A stretch of DNA of 64,000 nt, from positions 62,001 through 126,000 of the forward strand of contig NZ_WEHU01000014.1 of NCBI RefSeq assembly GCF_009183415.1. Direction: 5' to 3'. The DNA is from Bacillus sp. B1-b2 (lineage in GTDB: Bacteria; Bacillota; Bacilli; Bacillales; Cytobacillaceae). The position numbers were made by a program, and so were the translations under genes. The notes under the pieces are model-generated. The model searched no databases and was not told the origin of the DNA. It was given only the letters and a program-made list of their open reading frames with translations. Positions 8,191 through 16,738 of this stretch are shown piece by piece (positions within the stretch are counted from its first letter, which is position 1; the number at the start of each line of letters is the position of its first letter).

Positions 8191-9378
8191 GTGTCTATTG
8201 AATTTTCAAACCGCATAACGAATATCCCTTTCTCTAGTATTAGAGAGATCTTTGATGAAGCAAATGCCATGCAAAAGCGTGGGATAAACATTACTCATAT
8301 GGAAATAGGAAGACCTGATTTTGATACACCAGAACATATTAAAATAGCTACGTATGATGCATTAAAACAAGGATATGTTCACTATACTGCAAATAATGGA
8401 ATACAAGAATTAAGAGAAGCAATTGCAGATAAGTTAAAAAGAGAAAATAAGATTACTGTCGATCCTAATAAAGAAGTAGTTGTATCTGTTGGGTGTAAGG
8501 AAGCAATTGTAAGTATGATTCTAGGGTTTATTAACCCTGGTGACGAGGTGTTAATACCTGATCCTGCTTGGCTTGAATATCAATATATTGTTGAACTGGC
8601 TGGAGGAGTAGTAGTGTCCATTCCACTTCGTGAAGAGGAGGGCTTTATTCTTAATCCTGATGACATACGAGATAGGTTAACTGGCCGAACGAAAATGCTT
8701 ATTTTAAATTCTCCGCATAATCCGACTGGAGCTGTGTTACCTGAATCCTATTTGATAGAAATGGCTGAGATCGCTATTAAGCATGATTTATTAGTTCTCT
8801 CTGATGAGATTTATGAAAAATTGATCTACGATGGAACGGAACATATCAGTATTGCTTCCTTACCAGGTATGTTTGAGAGAACAATTACAATTAACGGCTT
8901 TTCAAAGGCCTATGCAATGGATGGCTGGAGATTAGGCTATGCGGCTGGTCCTGCCAAGTTAATCCAACCAATTATGAAAGTGCATCAATATAACACGTCA
9001 AGTGCTACTTCCTTTGCACAATATGGAGCGGTTGCTGCATATATGGGCACACAAGAACCTGTTGTAGAAATGGTAAAAGAGTTTGATCAACGTCGTCAGT
9101 TATTAGTGAAAAGATTAAGTGAATTAGAGGATGTTAGCTGTGTTATTCCAAAAGGAGCGTTTTACGTATTTCCTTCCTTTAAAGAAACAGGAATGACTTC
9201 TAAAGAATTGGCAACCTTTTTCTTAAGAGAAGCTCAGATTGCGTGTGTTCCAGGATCTGCATTTGGAGAATTTGGTGAGGGGTATATTCGTATGGCCTAT
9301 TCAACGGAATATAAGCAAATTGACGAGGCGATGGATCGATTAGCAGATGCTCTAAAGAAATTAAAAGTAAAAGGGTAG
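8191..9378 (+). CDS. PLP-dependent aminotransferase, class I/II
   Basis: A fold-type I aminotransferase of about 395 residues. Landmarks are HNPTG (the Asn that contacts PLP), SDEIYEKLIYDG (Asp to the pyridine nitrogen), NGFSKAYAMDGWRLGY with the Schiff-base Lys at about residue 239, and the substrate Arg in GEGYIRMAYS. The longest frame opens at TTG 8176, but GGAGGA (8178-8183) lies inside it, so GTG 8191 with spacing 7 is the likely start. It resembles AspC/PatA-type enzymes. In context it could convert an amino acid released by the ring-opening enzymes into the keto acid used by the hydroxyacid dehydrogenase at 14551; the pairing is inferred. Confidence 0.88.
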   Translation: MSIEFSNRITNIPFSSIREIFDEANAMQKRGINITHMEIGRPDFDTPEHIKIATYDALKQGYVHYTANNGIQELREAIADKLKRENKITVDPNKEVVVSVGCKEAIVSMILGFINPGDEVLIPDPAWLEYQYIVELAGGVVVSIPLREEEGFILNPDDIRDRLTGRTKMLILNSPHNPTGAVLPESYLIEMAEIAIKHDLLVLSDEIYEKLIYDGTEHISIASLPGMFERTITINGFSKAYAMDGWRLGYAAGPAKLIQPIMKVHQYNTSSATSFAQYGAVAAYMGTQEPVVEMVKEFDQRRQLLVKRLSELEDVSCVIPKGAFYVFPSFKETGMTSKELATFFLREAQIACVPGSAFGEFGEGYIRMAYSTEYKQIDEAMDRLADALKKLKVKG

Positions 9379-9396
9379 TTTTAGAGGTGAGTAGAA

Positions 9397-10128
9397 TTGG
9401 AGATAAAACCAAAAAGAAAGTTTGATTATCTGCCAATGGGAGAACAGATGGTAATTCTTCAGTTTGAGGATATTTTATCTATAGAAAATAACCAAACTGT
9501 TCAATACTATGCCAAAATGATAAAATCTCTCCAGATTAAAGGAGTAAGAGATGTTATTACAGCAATGAGTAATCTAACTATTCTCTATGATCCCATATTA
9601 ATTAGTTATGAACAATTAACACATGAACTTCAACAAATGGAATTAAAGGATATTAATAGTTCAAAACAAAAAAGTCGAACTGTTCATATACCAGTTGTAT
9701 TTGATGAACAGTACGGACCAGATTTACCTGAAATAGCTAAGATAACGGGCTACAGTGTTCCAGAGATTATTAACATGATTTGTGCAAAGAGCTATTACGT
9801 GTATATGATTGGATTTATTGCTGGTCTTCCTTATATGGGGGATCTAGATGAAAGAATTTCTATTCCGAGAAAGGCTAATCCAAGAATAAAGGTTCCAAAA
9901 GGTACGGTTGCTATCGCAAATCGTATGACAGATATTTATACAATGGAATCTCCAGGAGGATGGCATTTAGTTGGTTGGACTCCAATGGAAATCTTTGATG
10001 TGACAAATCACCCTCCGAACGTTTTATTAGCAGGAGATTTTGTTAAATATGAACCAATAACTGCAGAGCATGCTAAGAGCTGGAATGCACAAGTACAAAA
10101 AGAGTGGGATTCATTATGGAATATATGA
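9397..10128 (+). CDS. pxpB: 5-oxoprolinase subunit PxpB (KipI-like)
   Basis: A 243-residue protein of the allophanate hydrolase subunit 1/KipI family. Typical stretches are GFIAGLPYMGDLDERISIPRK, KVPKGTVAIANR and SPGGWHLVGWTP. PxpB works with PxpA and PxpC as the prokaryotic ATP-dependent 5-oxoprolinase that converts pyroglutamate to glutamate; KipI of Bacillus also inhibits the sporulation kinase KinA. The start is TTG 9397, six bases after AGAGGTGA. Its end overlaps pxpC, indicating a coupled pair. Confidence 0.9.
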   Translation: MEIKPKRKFDYLPMGEQMVILQFEDILSIENNQTVQYYAKMIKSLQIKGVRDVITAMSNLTILYDPILISYEQLTHELQQMELKDINSSKQKSRTVHIPVVFDEQYGPDLPEIAKITGYSVPEIINMICAKSYYVYMIGFIAGLPYMGDLDERISIPRKANPRIKVPKGTVAIANRMTDIYTMESPGGWHLVGWTPMEIFDVTNHPPNVLLAGDFVKYEPITAEHAKSWNAQVQKEWDSLWNI

Positions 10129-11084
10129 CATGTATAAAACCAGGTTTATTAACAACCATTCAAGACCTTGGGAGACAATCTTATCAGTCCTTTGGTATTT
10201 CGGCATCAGGAGCAATGGATTGTCTATCCTTGAAACTAGCCAATATTATTGTAGGAAATCCCCTGAATTACGCTGCCTTAGAAATAACATTAGTTGGACC
10301 AGAGCTAAGCTTCAAGGGAGAAGGGATTATCGCTATTACAGGAGCAGATTTATCGCCAACATTAAATGGGAAACACCTGCAAATGTGGAGAGCTGTCCAC
10401 ATACAAGATGGAGATCTATTAAAATTCGGAGTACCTAAAAGTGGGTGTCGCAGTTATCTTGCCGTTCTTGGTGGTCTAAATGTTCCAGAAATACTGGGAA
10501 GTAAGTCTACTTTTATTCGGGGAGCGTATGGAGGAATGGAAGGAAGAGCACTCCAGAAAAATGATGAAATCCCCATTGGTCCAATTGATTCTAATTGGAT
10601 AAAAGAAGTGAAGAACAGAGGAATACCTGACTTTTATATTCGGAATATTTTTAATAATGAATCTATTAGATTTGTATGGGGACCTCATGATAAGGAGTTT
10701 AGAGAAGAATCGAAGACGCAATTTGTAAGTAGTTCCTATCAGGTTACCAATCAATCAGATCGAATGGGCTATCGACTCGAAGGAGAAACGCTGTTACATA
10801 AAAAATCTGCAGATATACTTAGCGAATTTGTAGCTCCAGGAACAATTCAAGTCCCTGCTAATGGGAAGCCAATTATTCTAATGGCAGACTGCCAAATGTC
10901 AGGTGGCTATATGAAAATTGGCATGGTCATTGGTGCAGATCTTCCTCTAGTAGCTCAAAAGAAACCTGGTGATTTCATTAAATTTCAGCCTGTTTCTATA
11001 CAAGAAGCTCAAGAAGAATGGAAGAAACAAATGAAATGGTTAGCTATTTTAAGTAAGAATAATACTCATATTAGAAAGAATTAA
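10116..11084 (+). CDS. pxpC: 5-oxoprolinase subunit PxpC (KipA-like, biotin-dependent carboxyltransferase family)
   Basis: A protein of about 322 residues belonging to the allophanate hydrolase subunit 2 family. The N-terminal PGLLTTIQDLGR, the SGAMD segment, the ITGADL region and the later SDRMGYRLEG are characteristic. It forms the PxpB-PxpC complex that acts with PxpA. The frame opens at GTG 10104, but ATG 10116 has the better spacing (7) from GAGTGGG and retains the conserved N-terminus; it overlaps pxpB by 13 bases. Length is normal for the family. Confidence 0.9.
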   Translation: MEYMTCIKPGLLTTIQDLGRQSYQSFGISASGAMDCLSLKLANIIVGNPLNYAALEITLVGPELSFKGEGIIAITGADLSPTLNGKHLQMWRAVHIQDGDLLKFGVPKSGCRSYLAVLGGLNVPEILGSKSTFIRGAYGGMEGRALQKNDEIPIGPIDSNWIKEVKNRGIPDFYIRNIFNNESIRFVWGPHDKEFREESKTQFVSSSYQVTNQSDRMGYRLEGETLLHKKSADILSEFVAPGTIQVPANGKPIILMADCQMSGGYMKIGMVIGADLPLVAQKKPGDFIKFQPVSIQEAQEEWKKQMKWLAILSKNNTHIRKN

Positions 11085-11110
11085 CAACTAGTAAAGAAGG
11101 AGGGGTACTT

Positions 11111-11887
11111 GTGAAGCCAATAATTGATATATGTGCAGATCTTGGAGAAGGATTCGGAAAATACAGTATTACAGATGATGATAGGATATTGGAGATTGTA
11201 TCATCAGCCAATATTGCTTGTGGTTTTCATGCAGGTGATCCAAGGACAATACAAAAGGCTGTTCAATCAGCAAAAAAGTTTGGGACAGGAATTGGAGCAC
11301 ATCCAGGATTTCCTGATTTAGTTGGCTTTGGAAGAAGAAACATGGATTTAACCTATGAAGAAGTATATACCGATGTACTCTATCAAGTTGGGGCTATATC
11401 TGCCTTTACAAAAGCAAACGACGTTAACCTACAGCATATTCTTCCACATGGGCAGCTAGGAAATATGGCTAATGATAGCCCTATTTATGCTGCTGCTATT
11501 GCAGAAGCCATTAAAGATTTCGATTCATCTCTTATAGTCATGACACAGCCAGGTTGTTTACTAGAAGCATGTAAAGAAAGAGGGCTGACTACAGCTATTA
11601 CTATATTTGCAGATCGAGCTTATCATGTAGACGGTTCCCTTGTTTCGCGTAAAGAGCCAAATTCCGTTATAACAGACCCTGAAACAATCCTTACACGTAC
11701 CTTGAAGATGGTGTTAGAAAAGAAAGTAACAGCTATTACTGGTGAGGAAATGGACATACATGGACACACTTTATTAGTACACGGTGATACAGAAGGATCT
11801 TTGCAGCTTATTCATCAAATTAAATCTACCTTATTGGAGAATGGTGTAGAGATTCTTCCTTTAGGAGAATGGATAGAAAAAGAATGA
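11111..11887 (+). CDS. pxpA: 5-oxoprolinase subunit PxpA (LamB/YcsF family)
   Basis: A 258-residue protein of the LamB/YcsF family, the pyroglutamate-binding subunit of 5-oxoprolinase. Diagnostic stretches are DICADLGEGFG at the N-terminus, ANIACGFHAGDP, GAHPGFPDLVGFGRR, and the C-terminal HGDT. It starts with GTG 11111 after AAGGAGGGG. With pxpB and pxpC it completes the enzyme, so this organism should be able to recycle or use 5-oxoproline. Order pxpB-pxpC-pxpA differs from the ycsF-first order of Bacillus subtilis. Confidence 0.92.
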   Translation: MKPIIDICADLGEGFGKYSITDDDRILEIVSSANIACGFHAGDPRTIQKAVQSAKKFGTGIGAHPGFPDLVGFGRRNMDLTYEEVYTDVLYQVGAISAFTKANDVNLQHILPHGQLGNMANDSPIYAAAIAEAIKDFDSSLIVMTQPGCLLEACKERGLTTAITIFADRAYHVDGSLVSRKEPNSVITDPETILTRTLKMVLEKKVTAITGEEMDIHGHTLLVHGDTEGSLQLIHQIKSTLLENGVEILPLGEWIEKE

Positions 11888-11969
11888 GGTACCTATTGAA
11901 GGAAAGCAGATTTTTGTCACACACATTGGATGGTAGGTGAATAGTTCAAATATAAAGGGGGCTAATTAA

Positions 11970-13253
11970 ATGCAAGTAGAAAAATTAGTAAAAGAAAAAA
12001 CTCAATCAGTTACAAGCCAAAAAGAAAAGCTAACAAGTATAGATTATTTAAAAGCATTAGGTCCTGCAGCTATTGTGGCTGCTGGGATTATTGGACCAGG
12101 AAGTGTAACAACTGCATCTGTCACAGGTGCAACTTATGGATATCAAGCTCTCTGGATTGTCGTTCTTTCTTGTGTCTTTGCTTACTTTTATCAAGAGCCC
12201 GCCATAAGAATTACTTTGCATAAAAAAGTATCCATCATGGAAGGAGTAAGAAATCATATAGGAAAACCTGCTTCCATATTTCTCTTTATTACCGTTTTAG
12301 TTGGAGCTATTGCCTTTCAAGCTGGTAACTTTACTGGTGCTGCAATGGCACTAAATTATTTTCTACCAAACATCTCTCTAACCATGTGGGCTCTATCCAT
12401 GTCTGTTGTTGCCCTTGCTATTGCATGGATAGGTGTTTATAAAATTTTGGAAAATATTAATATGGCCTTAATTGCCTTAATGATACTAGCATTTGTTCTT
12501 ACAGCTTTTTCTTCTGGTCCGAATATAGGAAATTTAGTTACAGAAGGATTTTCTTTTCAAATACCTGGTGGAGATTACTGGTTAGTCATTGCCTTACTCG
12601 CAACAACAATGCCTCCTAATATTGTTCTAGGATTATCCGCCTTTATGAAAAAGAAGTATACCACAACACAAAATCTATCAGTCTCGAAAGAAATGAAATT
12701 ATCCTTGTTTGATTTAAGGGTTAACATGGTAGGAACTGGGTTAATAACAATAGCAATTATTATATGTGCAGGTACTGTTATATATGGCCAAGGTATTGAA
12801 ATTACAAGTGCTGCTGACATGGCAGCTCAATTAACACCATTACTTGGTCGTTATGCAGGTATTCTTTTTGCTCTTGGATTATGGGCTGCAGGATTTTCCT
12901 CTGGGTTATATCAAATATCTCTAGCCTGTATGTTAATGAATCAATCTCTTGGTAAGGAAGAAAACTTTAAAGCTACACGAAGCAGAATCGTTATGCTGTT
13001 GACAAGTCTTATTCCGATTGGGATTATCATGCTTTTTGATGCAGTTCCAGTTTCTTTAATTGTTACAGCTCAAGCCTTGAATGGATTAGCACTTCCAGTT
13101 GTAGCAACATTTATCATTATCCTTTGTAATAAGAAAAGTTTCCTAGGTGAAGCAGTTAATAGTACGAAGCAAAATATAATCTATGGATTCATTTTGTTAG
13201 TTGTAAGTGTTCTTGCTTTAAGAGTATTTCTATCATTATTTGGTTTAATTTAA
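11970..13253 (+). CDS. NRAMP-related transporter (YcsG-like) without canonical metal ligands
   Basis: A 427-residue membrane protein with about 11 hydrophobic segments and the NRAMP layout. In the first helix the metal-binding DPGN motif of true Mn/Fe transporters is replaced by GPGS, and the helix-6 MPH motif reads MPPN. It therefore lacks the Asp, Asn and His/Met arrangement expected for divalent metal transport. The homologous position in Bacillus subtilis, next to the oxoprolinase genes, is held by YcsG, also NRAMP-like. A role in uptake of 5-oxoproline or a related organic substrate, or in supplying a metal to the neighbouring hydrolases, is possible. AAAGGGGG precedes ATG 11970. Confidence 0.82.
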   Translation: MQVEKLVKEKTQSVTSQKEKLTSIDYLKALGPAAIVAAGIIGPGSVTTASVTGATYGYQALWIVVLSCVFAYFYQEPAIRITLHKKVSIMEGVRNHIGKPASIFLFITVLVGAIAFQAGNFTGAAMALNYFLPNISLTMWALSMSVVALAIAWIGVYKILENINMALIALMILAFVLTAFSSGPNIGNLVTEGFSFQIPGGDYWLVIALLATTMPPNIVLGLSAFMKKKYTTTQNLSVSKEMKLSLFDLRVNMVGTGLITIAIIICAGTVIYGQGIEITSAADMAAQLTPLLGRYAGILFALGLWAAGFSSGLYQISLACMLMNQSLGKEENFKATRSRIVMLLTSLIPIGIIMLFDAVPVSLIVTAQALNGLALPVVATFIIILCNKKSFLGEAVNSTKQNIIYGFILLVVSVLALRVFLSLFGLI

Positions 13254-13277
13254 TCTGGAGAAAGAAAGGAGATTAGT

Positions 13278-14447
13278 ATGAATAGCGAAATGTTGGAAAA
13301 GACACAAGAAGATATTTTGGCAAAAATTAATGAGAGTGAGATTATTACCTTATTGCAGGATTTAGTACGAATTCCAAGTATAAGTGGGAATGAGGCGGAA
13401 ATCGCCCATTATTTAAATAAAGTATGTTTAGGTTTAGGCTTAGAATCTACCATTGACGCTCACGGGAATGTGATTGCTAGATTAAAAGGTTCAAAGCCAG
13501 GACCTCGAATAGCACTTAATAGCCACATGGATACAGTAGGCTATGGAGAGGGATGGACATTCGACCCAATAGGGGGAGAAGTGGTTGGAAATAGAATTTA
13601 TGGTAGAGGCAGCTGTGATTGTAAATCTAGTATTGCTTCTCAAATTATGGCTGTAAAAGCGCTAATAGAATCCAAAGCGGATCTAGCAGGTGAAATTGCT
13701 TTAACTTATGTAGTAAAGGAAGAAGTGCAGGATGCGATGCAAAAAGGTACTGTCAAACTGTTGAATGATGGCTTTCAAGCAGATATGGCAATAAACGGAG
13801 AAGCGATTGATATGAATATTGGTCTTGCTGGTGGTGGAATGGCCGAGGTAGAAGTTAAGACAATTGGCAAAAGAGCACATGGAAGTACTCCTTTTGAAGG
13901 AGTTAACGCCATTCATTCCATGATGAAAGTAGCACATGAGATATCCCTAATGAAGCCAGGATATCATCCGTTAACAGGTGATGGTTCCATCGTACTAGGT
14001 GTTATAGAAGGCGGAGAAAGATCAAGTGTGGTCCCAGATGAATGTACATTAAAAGTTTCTCGTTTTTTAGTTCCAGGTGAAAATGGTGAGGATTTCTACC
14101 AGGAAATCTTAGAGATTCTCGATAAGTTATCTGTACAAGATGCACAGTTTAAAGCCACCGCTGAATTGACTTACTCCTCTAAACCGTCACTAGTGGAATC
14201 AAATGAGAAAATAGTAGAAAGTATGGTCCATGCATTCCATCTATTAGAATTACCGCCAACTTTCTCCGGTACACCTCAGCATTGTGATGTTGACTATTTA
14301 GTGAATCAAGGAAAAATCCCGACCGTTATCTTTGGTCCAGGAAAAATTAAAGTTGGTCACATTCCAGATGAATATGTGGAGATAACAGAAGTAGTAACTG
14401 CAGCAAACATATATGCTCTGACTCTCTATGAGCTGTTAAAAGCATAA
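13278..14447 (+). CDS. M20-family metallohydrolase (ArgE/DapE/YgeY-like)
   Basis: A 389-residue zinc hydrolase. The M20 landmarks are visible: NSHMDTVGYG (His ligand and DT pair), RGSCDCKSS (bridging Asp), VVKEEVQ (catalytic Glu followed by a ligand Glu), and a late HCDVDY. The dimerisation segment contains RAHGSTPFEGVNAI. The family deacylates N-acyl or N-carbamoyl amino acids or cleaves small peptides; the closest impression is of YgeY-type hydrolases that occur next to hydantoinase genes in enterobacteria. It follows the transporter by 24 bases with AAAGGAG before ATG 13278, so it shares that transcript. Substrate is not determinable from sequence. Confidence 0.85.
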   Translation: MNSEMLEKTQEDILAKINESEIITLLQDLVRIPSISGNEAEIAHYLNKVCLGLGLESTIDAHGNVIARLKGSKPGPRIALNSHMDTVGYGEGWTFDPIGGEVVGNRIYGRGSCDCKSSIASQIMAVKALIESKADLAGEIALTYVVKEEVQDAMQKGTVKLLNDGFQADMAINGEAIDMNIGLAGGGMAEVEVKTIGKRAHGSTPFEGVNAIHSMMKVAHEISLMKPGYHPLTGDGSIVLGVIEGGERSSVVPDECTLKVSRFLVPGENGEDFYQEILEILDKLSVQDAQFKATAELTYSSKPSLVESNEKIVESMVHAFHLLELPPTFSGTPQHCDVDYLVNQGKIPTVIFGPGKIKVGHIPDEYVEITEVVTAANIYALTLYELLKA

Positions 14448-14550
14448 TAATAGTAACAAGCCTTCTATTAGGCTTATAGACATATACTCTTTAAAAAATA
14501 TAACAAGTCATAGCTTTATGATAGACAAAATATTAGCACGGAGGTCAAAG

Positions 14551-15510
14551 ATGAAAATCTTAATCATGTTAAGAGATGCTTTTTATGAAGCAAATCCACA
14601 ATTTTTAGAAGATGCCAAACAACTAGGAGAAGTCAAAATATTATATACAGATAATGGAATTGCAAAGGAAGAGTTGAAAAAAGAAGTAAAAGACGTGGAT
14701 ATTATCATTGTTGCAGTAGTCAAAATTAATAGCGAAGTGATAGAAGCAGCCCCTCATTTAAAATACATTATTAAATATGGAGCAGGCTATGACAATATTG
14801 ATATAGATTATGCACATGAGAAAGGGATTTTGGTTTCCAATGCCCCTGGTGTCAATGCTCAATCTGCCGCTGACCTTGCTTTCGGGTTAATGTTATCAGC
14901 TGCTAGAAATATCCCCACAAAAGATAAGGAAATAAAATCTGGACATTGGGAGCTATCGATGGGGAATGAAATTTACCAAAAGAAGCTTGGAATCATAGGA
15001 TTTGGATCCATTGCTAAAGCAATCGCAAAACGGGCTACAGGATTTGAAATGGATACAGTAGTTTATACTAACTATCCAAATCAACAAGCAGCAGATACAT
15101 TGAATGTGAGATTTGTAGAAAAAGAAGAACTGTTTCAAACAGCTGACTACATTATTATTGCTACTTCCCTAAATGAAAAAAACAAGCATTTAATAAATAT
15201 AGAAACATTAAACATCATGAAACCAACAGCTTATATTATAAATATTTCACGTGGTCCACTAATTAACGAAGTAGACTTAGTTCATGCATTAGAGAGTAAT
15301 AAGATTAGAGGTGCAGCTTTAGATGTGTTTGAGGTAGAGCCACCAATAAATGACTTGCCAAAAAGGAATGAAATTGTTGCGACCCCACACATTGGTGGAG
15401 CAACCTTTGAATCAATTAAGAGAATAGGGGATTTATCTATCTCTAATATAAAGAAGCTAATTAATAAGGAAGAACTAGATTACTTGGTTGTTCCTAAGGA
15501 GAGAGTGTAA
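14551..15510 (+). CDS. D-isomer-specific 2-hydroxyacid dehydrogenase
   Basis: A roughly 319-residue NAD-dependent dehydrogenase of the phosphoglycerate/D-lactate dehydrogenase group. The nucleotide-binding loop is LGIIGFGSIAKAIA; the catalytic Arg, Glu and His are in NISRGPLINE, VFEVEPP and TPHIGGAT. The frame opens at ATG 14518, but GGAGGT at 14540-14545 points to ATG 14551. As the last gene of the island it would reduce a 2-keto acid, possibly the aminotransferase product. It is separated from the M20 gene by about 100 bases and followed by a clear terminator. Confidence 0.88.
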   Translation: MKILIMLRDAFYEANPQFLEDAKQLGEVKILYTDNGIAKEELKKEVKDVDIIIVAVVKINSEVIEAAPHLKYIIKYGAGYDNIDIDYAHEKGILVSNAPGVNAQSAADLAFGLMLSAARNIPTKDKEIKSGHWELSMGNEIYQKKLGIIGFGSIAKAIAKRATGFEMDTVVYTNYPNQQAADTLNVRFVEKEELFQTADYIIIATSLNEKNKHLINIETLNIMKPTAYIINISRGPLINEVDLVHALESNKIRGAALDVFEVEPPINDLPKRNEIVATPHIGGATFESIKRIGDLSISNIKKLINKEELDYLVVPKERV

Positions 15511-15571
15511 TTTCTTGTTAAGTGATTATTGAGTATTTATAAGGTTAATTCTTAAGGAACATGGATGAAAT

Positions 15572-15606
15572 CAACAGCCTTCCAGGATAATGGAGGGCTG
15601 TTTATT
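15572..15606 (+). terminator. Terminator of the catabolic island
   Basis: AACAGCC...TTCC pairs with GGAGGGCTGTTT (one G-T pair) around a small loop, followed by TTTATTT. It closes module 2 before the licT promoter. Confidence 0.8.
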
Positions 15607-15654
15607 TGAGGAGAAATTCCCAAATCATGATTATGAAAATAGTAAAAACTCAAA

Positions 15655-15683
15655 TTGACACCGTAAATTTCCTATGATAGACT
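15655..15683 (+). promoter_or_regulatory. licT promoter
   Basis: TTGACA (15655-15660), a 17-base spacer and TAGACT (15678-15683) give a good SigA-type promoter. The predicted start near 15690 lies just before the RAT element, so the transcript begins with the antiterminator target. Confidence 0.7.
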
Positions 15684-15692
15684 GATTTTAAA

Positions 15693-15723
15693 GGATTGTT
15701 ACCGCTTTATTGTGGGCTATACC
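15693..15723 (+). promoter_or_regulatory. RAT element before licT
   Basis: GGATTGTTACCG, a short AT-rich link, and GTGGGCTATACC match the ribonucleic antiterminator bound by the LicT/BglG family. A classical terminator with a U tract is not evident directly behind it, so whether this copy controls licT by antitermination is uncertain. Confidence 0.7.
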
Positions 15724-15769
15724 TATTATTTTGTTGTAGATAATGAAAATAAAAGAATAGGGACTATCT

Positions 15770-16606
15770 ATGAATGTATGTAAAGTAATTAATAATAATA
15801 TAGTATTGTCTAGGAATCAAGATAATCAGGAAATTGTCGTTATGGGTAGTGGACTTGGCTTTAAGAAAAAAGTCGGAGATCCAATTGACGAGACGAAAAT
15901 TGAGAATATCTATCTTAGTTCAAAAGAATGGAATGTTAATAAACTAACTCAGATGCTTTCCTCAATACCTTTGGAGCATATTCAGGTAGCGAATGAAATC
16001 ATTAGCTTTGCGAAAGTGTCACTTGGGAAGAAACTCAGTGAAAATATCTTCTTAACATTAACAGATCACATTAGCTATGCAATTGAGCGCTTTGAGAATG
16101 GCATGGAAATTAAGAATGCTCTTCTTTGGGAAATTAAACGATTTTATAATCATGAGTTCCTGATTGGAAAAGAAGCGTTATCGATTGTGAAAAGCCGACT
16201 TGGTGTTGATTTACCAGAAGATGAAGCGGGTTTTATTGCTCTACATATTGTAAATGCAGAGCTTGATATGGGACAAGTGAGTCGCGTTTCTGAAGTGGCA
16301 AAGGTTATCCAAAATATCCTGAATATCATAAAGTATCACTTTAAAATTGAATTAGATGAGTATTCGCTGAATTATGAACGATTTATCACTCACTTAAAGT
16401 TTTTCTTTCAACGATTATTTAGTGGGGTTAAATTAGATGATGCAGGCACATCAAGTTTCATTTTCATGTTAAAGGAGAAGTATACAAATGAGTATGCTTG
16501 TGCATTGAAAATAAGGGAATACATTAAAAAGGAATTTGGAAGAGATCTTGAAGAAGATGAGTTAATTTACTTAACCATACATATAAAAAGAATAACGAAT
16601 GATTAG
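15770..16606 (+). CDS. licT: Transcription antiterminator LicT (BglG family)
   Basis: A 278-residue antiterminator. The N-terminal co-antiterminator RNA-binding domain (about residues 1-55) contains NNNIVLSRN and GSGLGFKKKVGD. Two PTS-regulation domains follow, with phosphorylatable His in LTDHISYAIER, DEAGFIALHIVNAE and DELIYLTIHIKR. The protein binds RAT hairpins to allow readthrough of terminators in beta-glucoside operons, and is controlled by HPr and the BglP permease. One RAT lies before the gene and another starts at its stop codon. The ribosome site before ATG 15770 is weak. Confidence 0.93.
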   Translation: MNVCKVINNNIVLSRNQDNQEIVVMGSGLGFKKKVGDPIDETKIENIYLSSKEWNVNKLTQMLSSIPLEHIQVANEIISFAKVSLGKKLSENIFLTLTDHISYAIERFENGMEIKNALLWEIKRFYNHEFLIGKEALSIVKSRLGVDLPEDEAGFIALHIVNAELDMGQVSRVSEVAKVIQNILNIIKYHFKIELDEYSLNYERFITHLKFFFQRLFSGVKLDDAGTSSFIFMLKEKYTNEYACALKIREYIKKEFGRDLEEDELIYLTIHIKRITND

Positions 16607-16633
16607 GATTGTTACTGTTATGCAGGCTATACC
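16606..16633 (+). promoter_or_regulatory. RAT element before bglP
   Basis: GGATTGTTACTG...TGCAGGCTATACC is a near-consensus LicT target. It begins on the last base of the licT stop codon and its 3' end shares ACC with the left arm of the following terminator, the arrangement required for mutually exclusive folding. Confidence 0.9.
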
Positions 16634-16690
16634 TAAATGAAACCTTAATAATTATTAAGGGATTCATTTAGGTATTTTTTTATTCTTTTT
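16631..16690 (+). terminator. LicT-controlled terminator
   Basis: ACCTAAATGAA...CCTTAATA pairs with TATTAAGG...TTCATTTAGGT, a very long stem ending in a T-rich run. It should stop transcription between licT and bglP unless LicT stabilises the overlapping RAT. Confidence 0.9.
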
Positions 16691-16738
16691 TATCTACAGC
16701 AGACATTTCAGGTTTTTAAAAGAATGGAGGACAAAACA

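Noticed and set aside
10070-10438. 122-codon plus-strand frame overlapping pxpB and pxpC
   Set aside because: A shadow frame; pxpB and pxpC both show full-length family motifs in their own frames.
11970-13253. Annotation as an Mn/Fe transporter (MntH)
   Set aside because: The DPGN and MPH metal-ligand motifs are replaced by GPGS and MPPN.
14458-14476. Terminator between the M20 hydrolase and the 2-hydroxyacid dehydrogenase
   Set aside because: AAGCC/GGCTT is a 5-base stem without a T tract; the two genes may well be co-transcribed.
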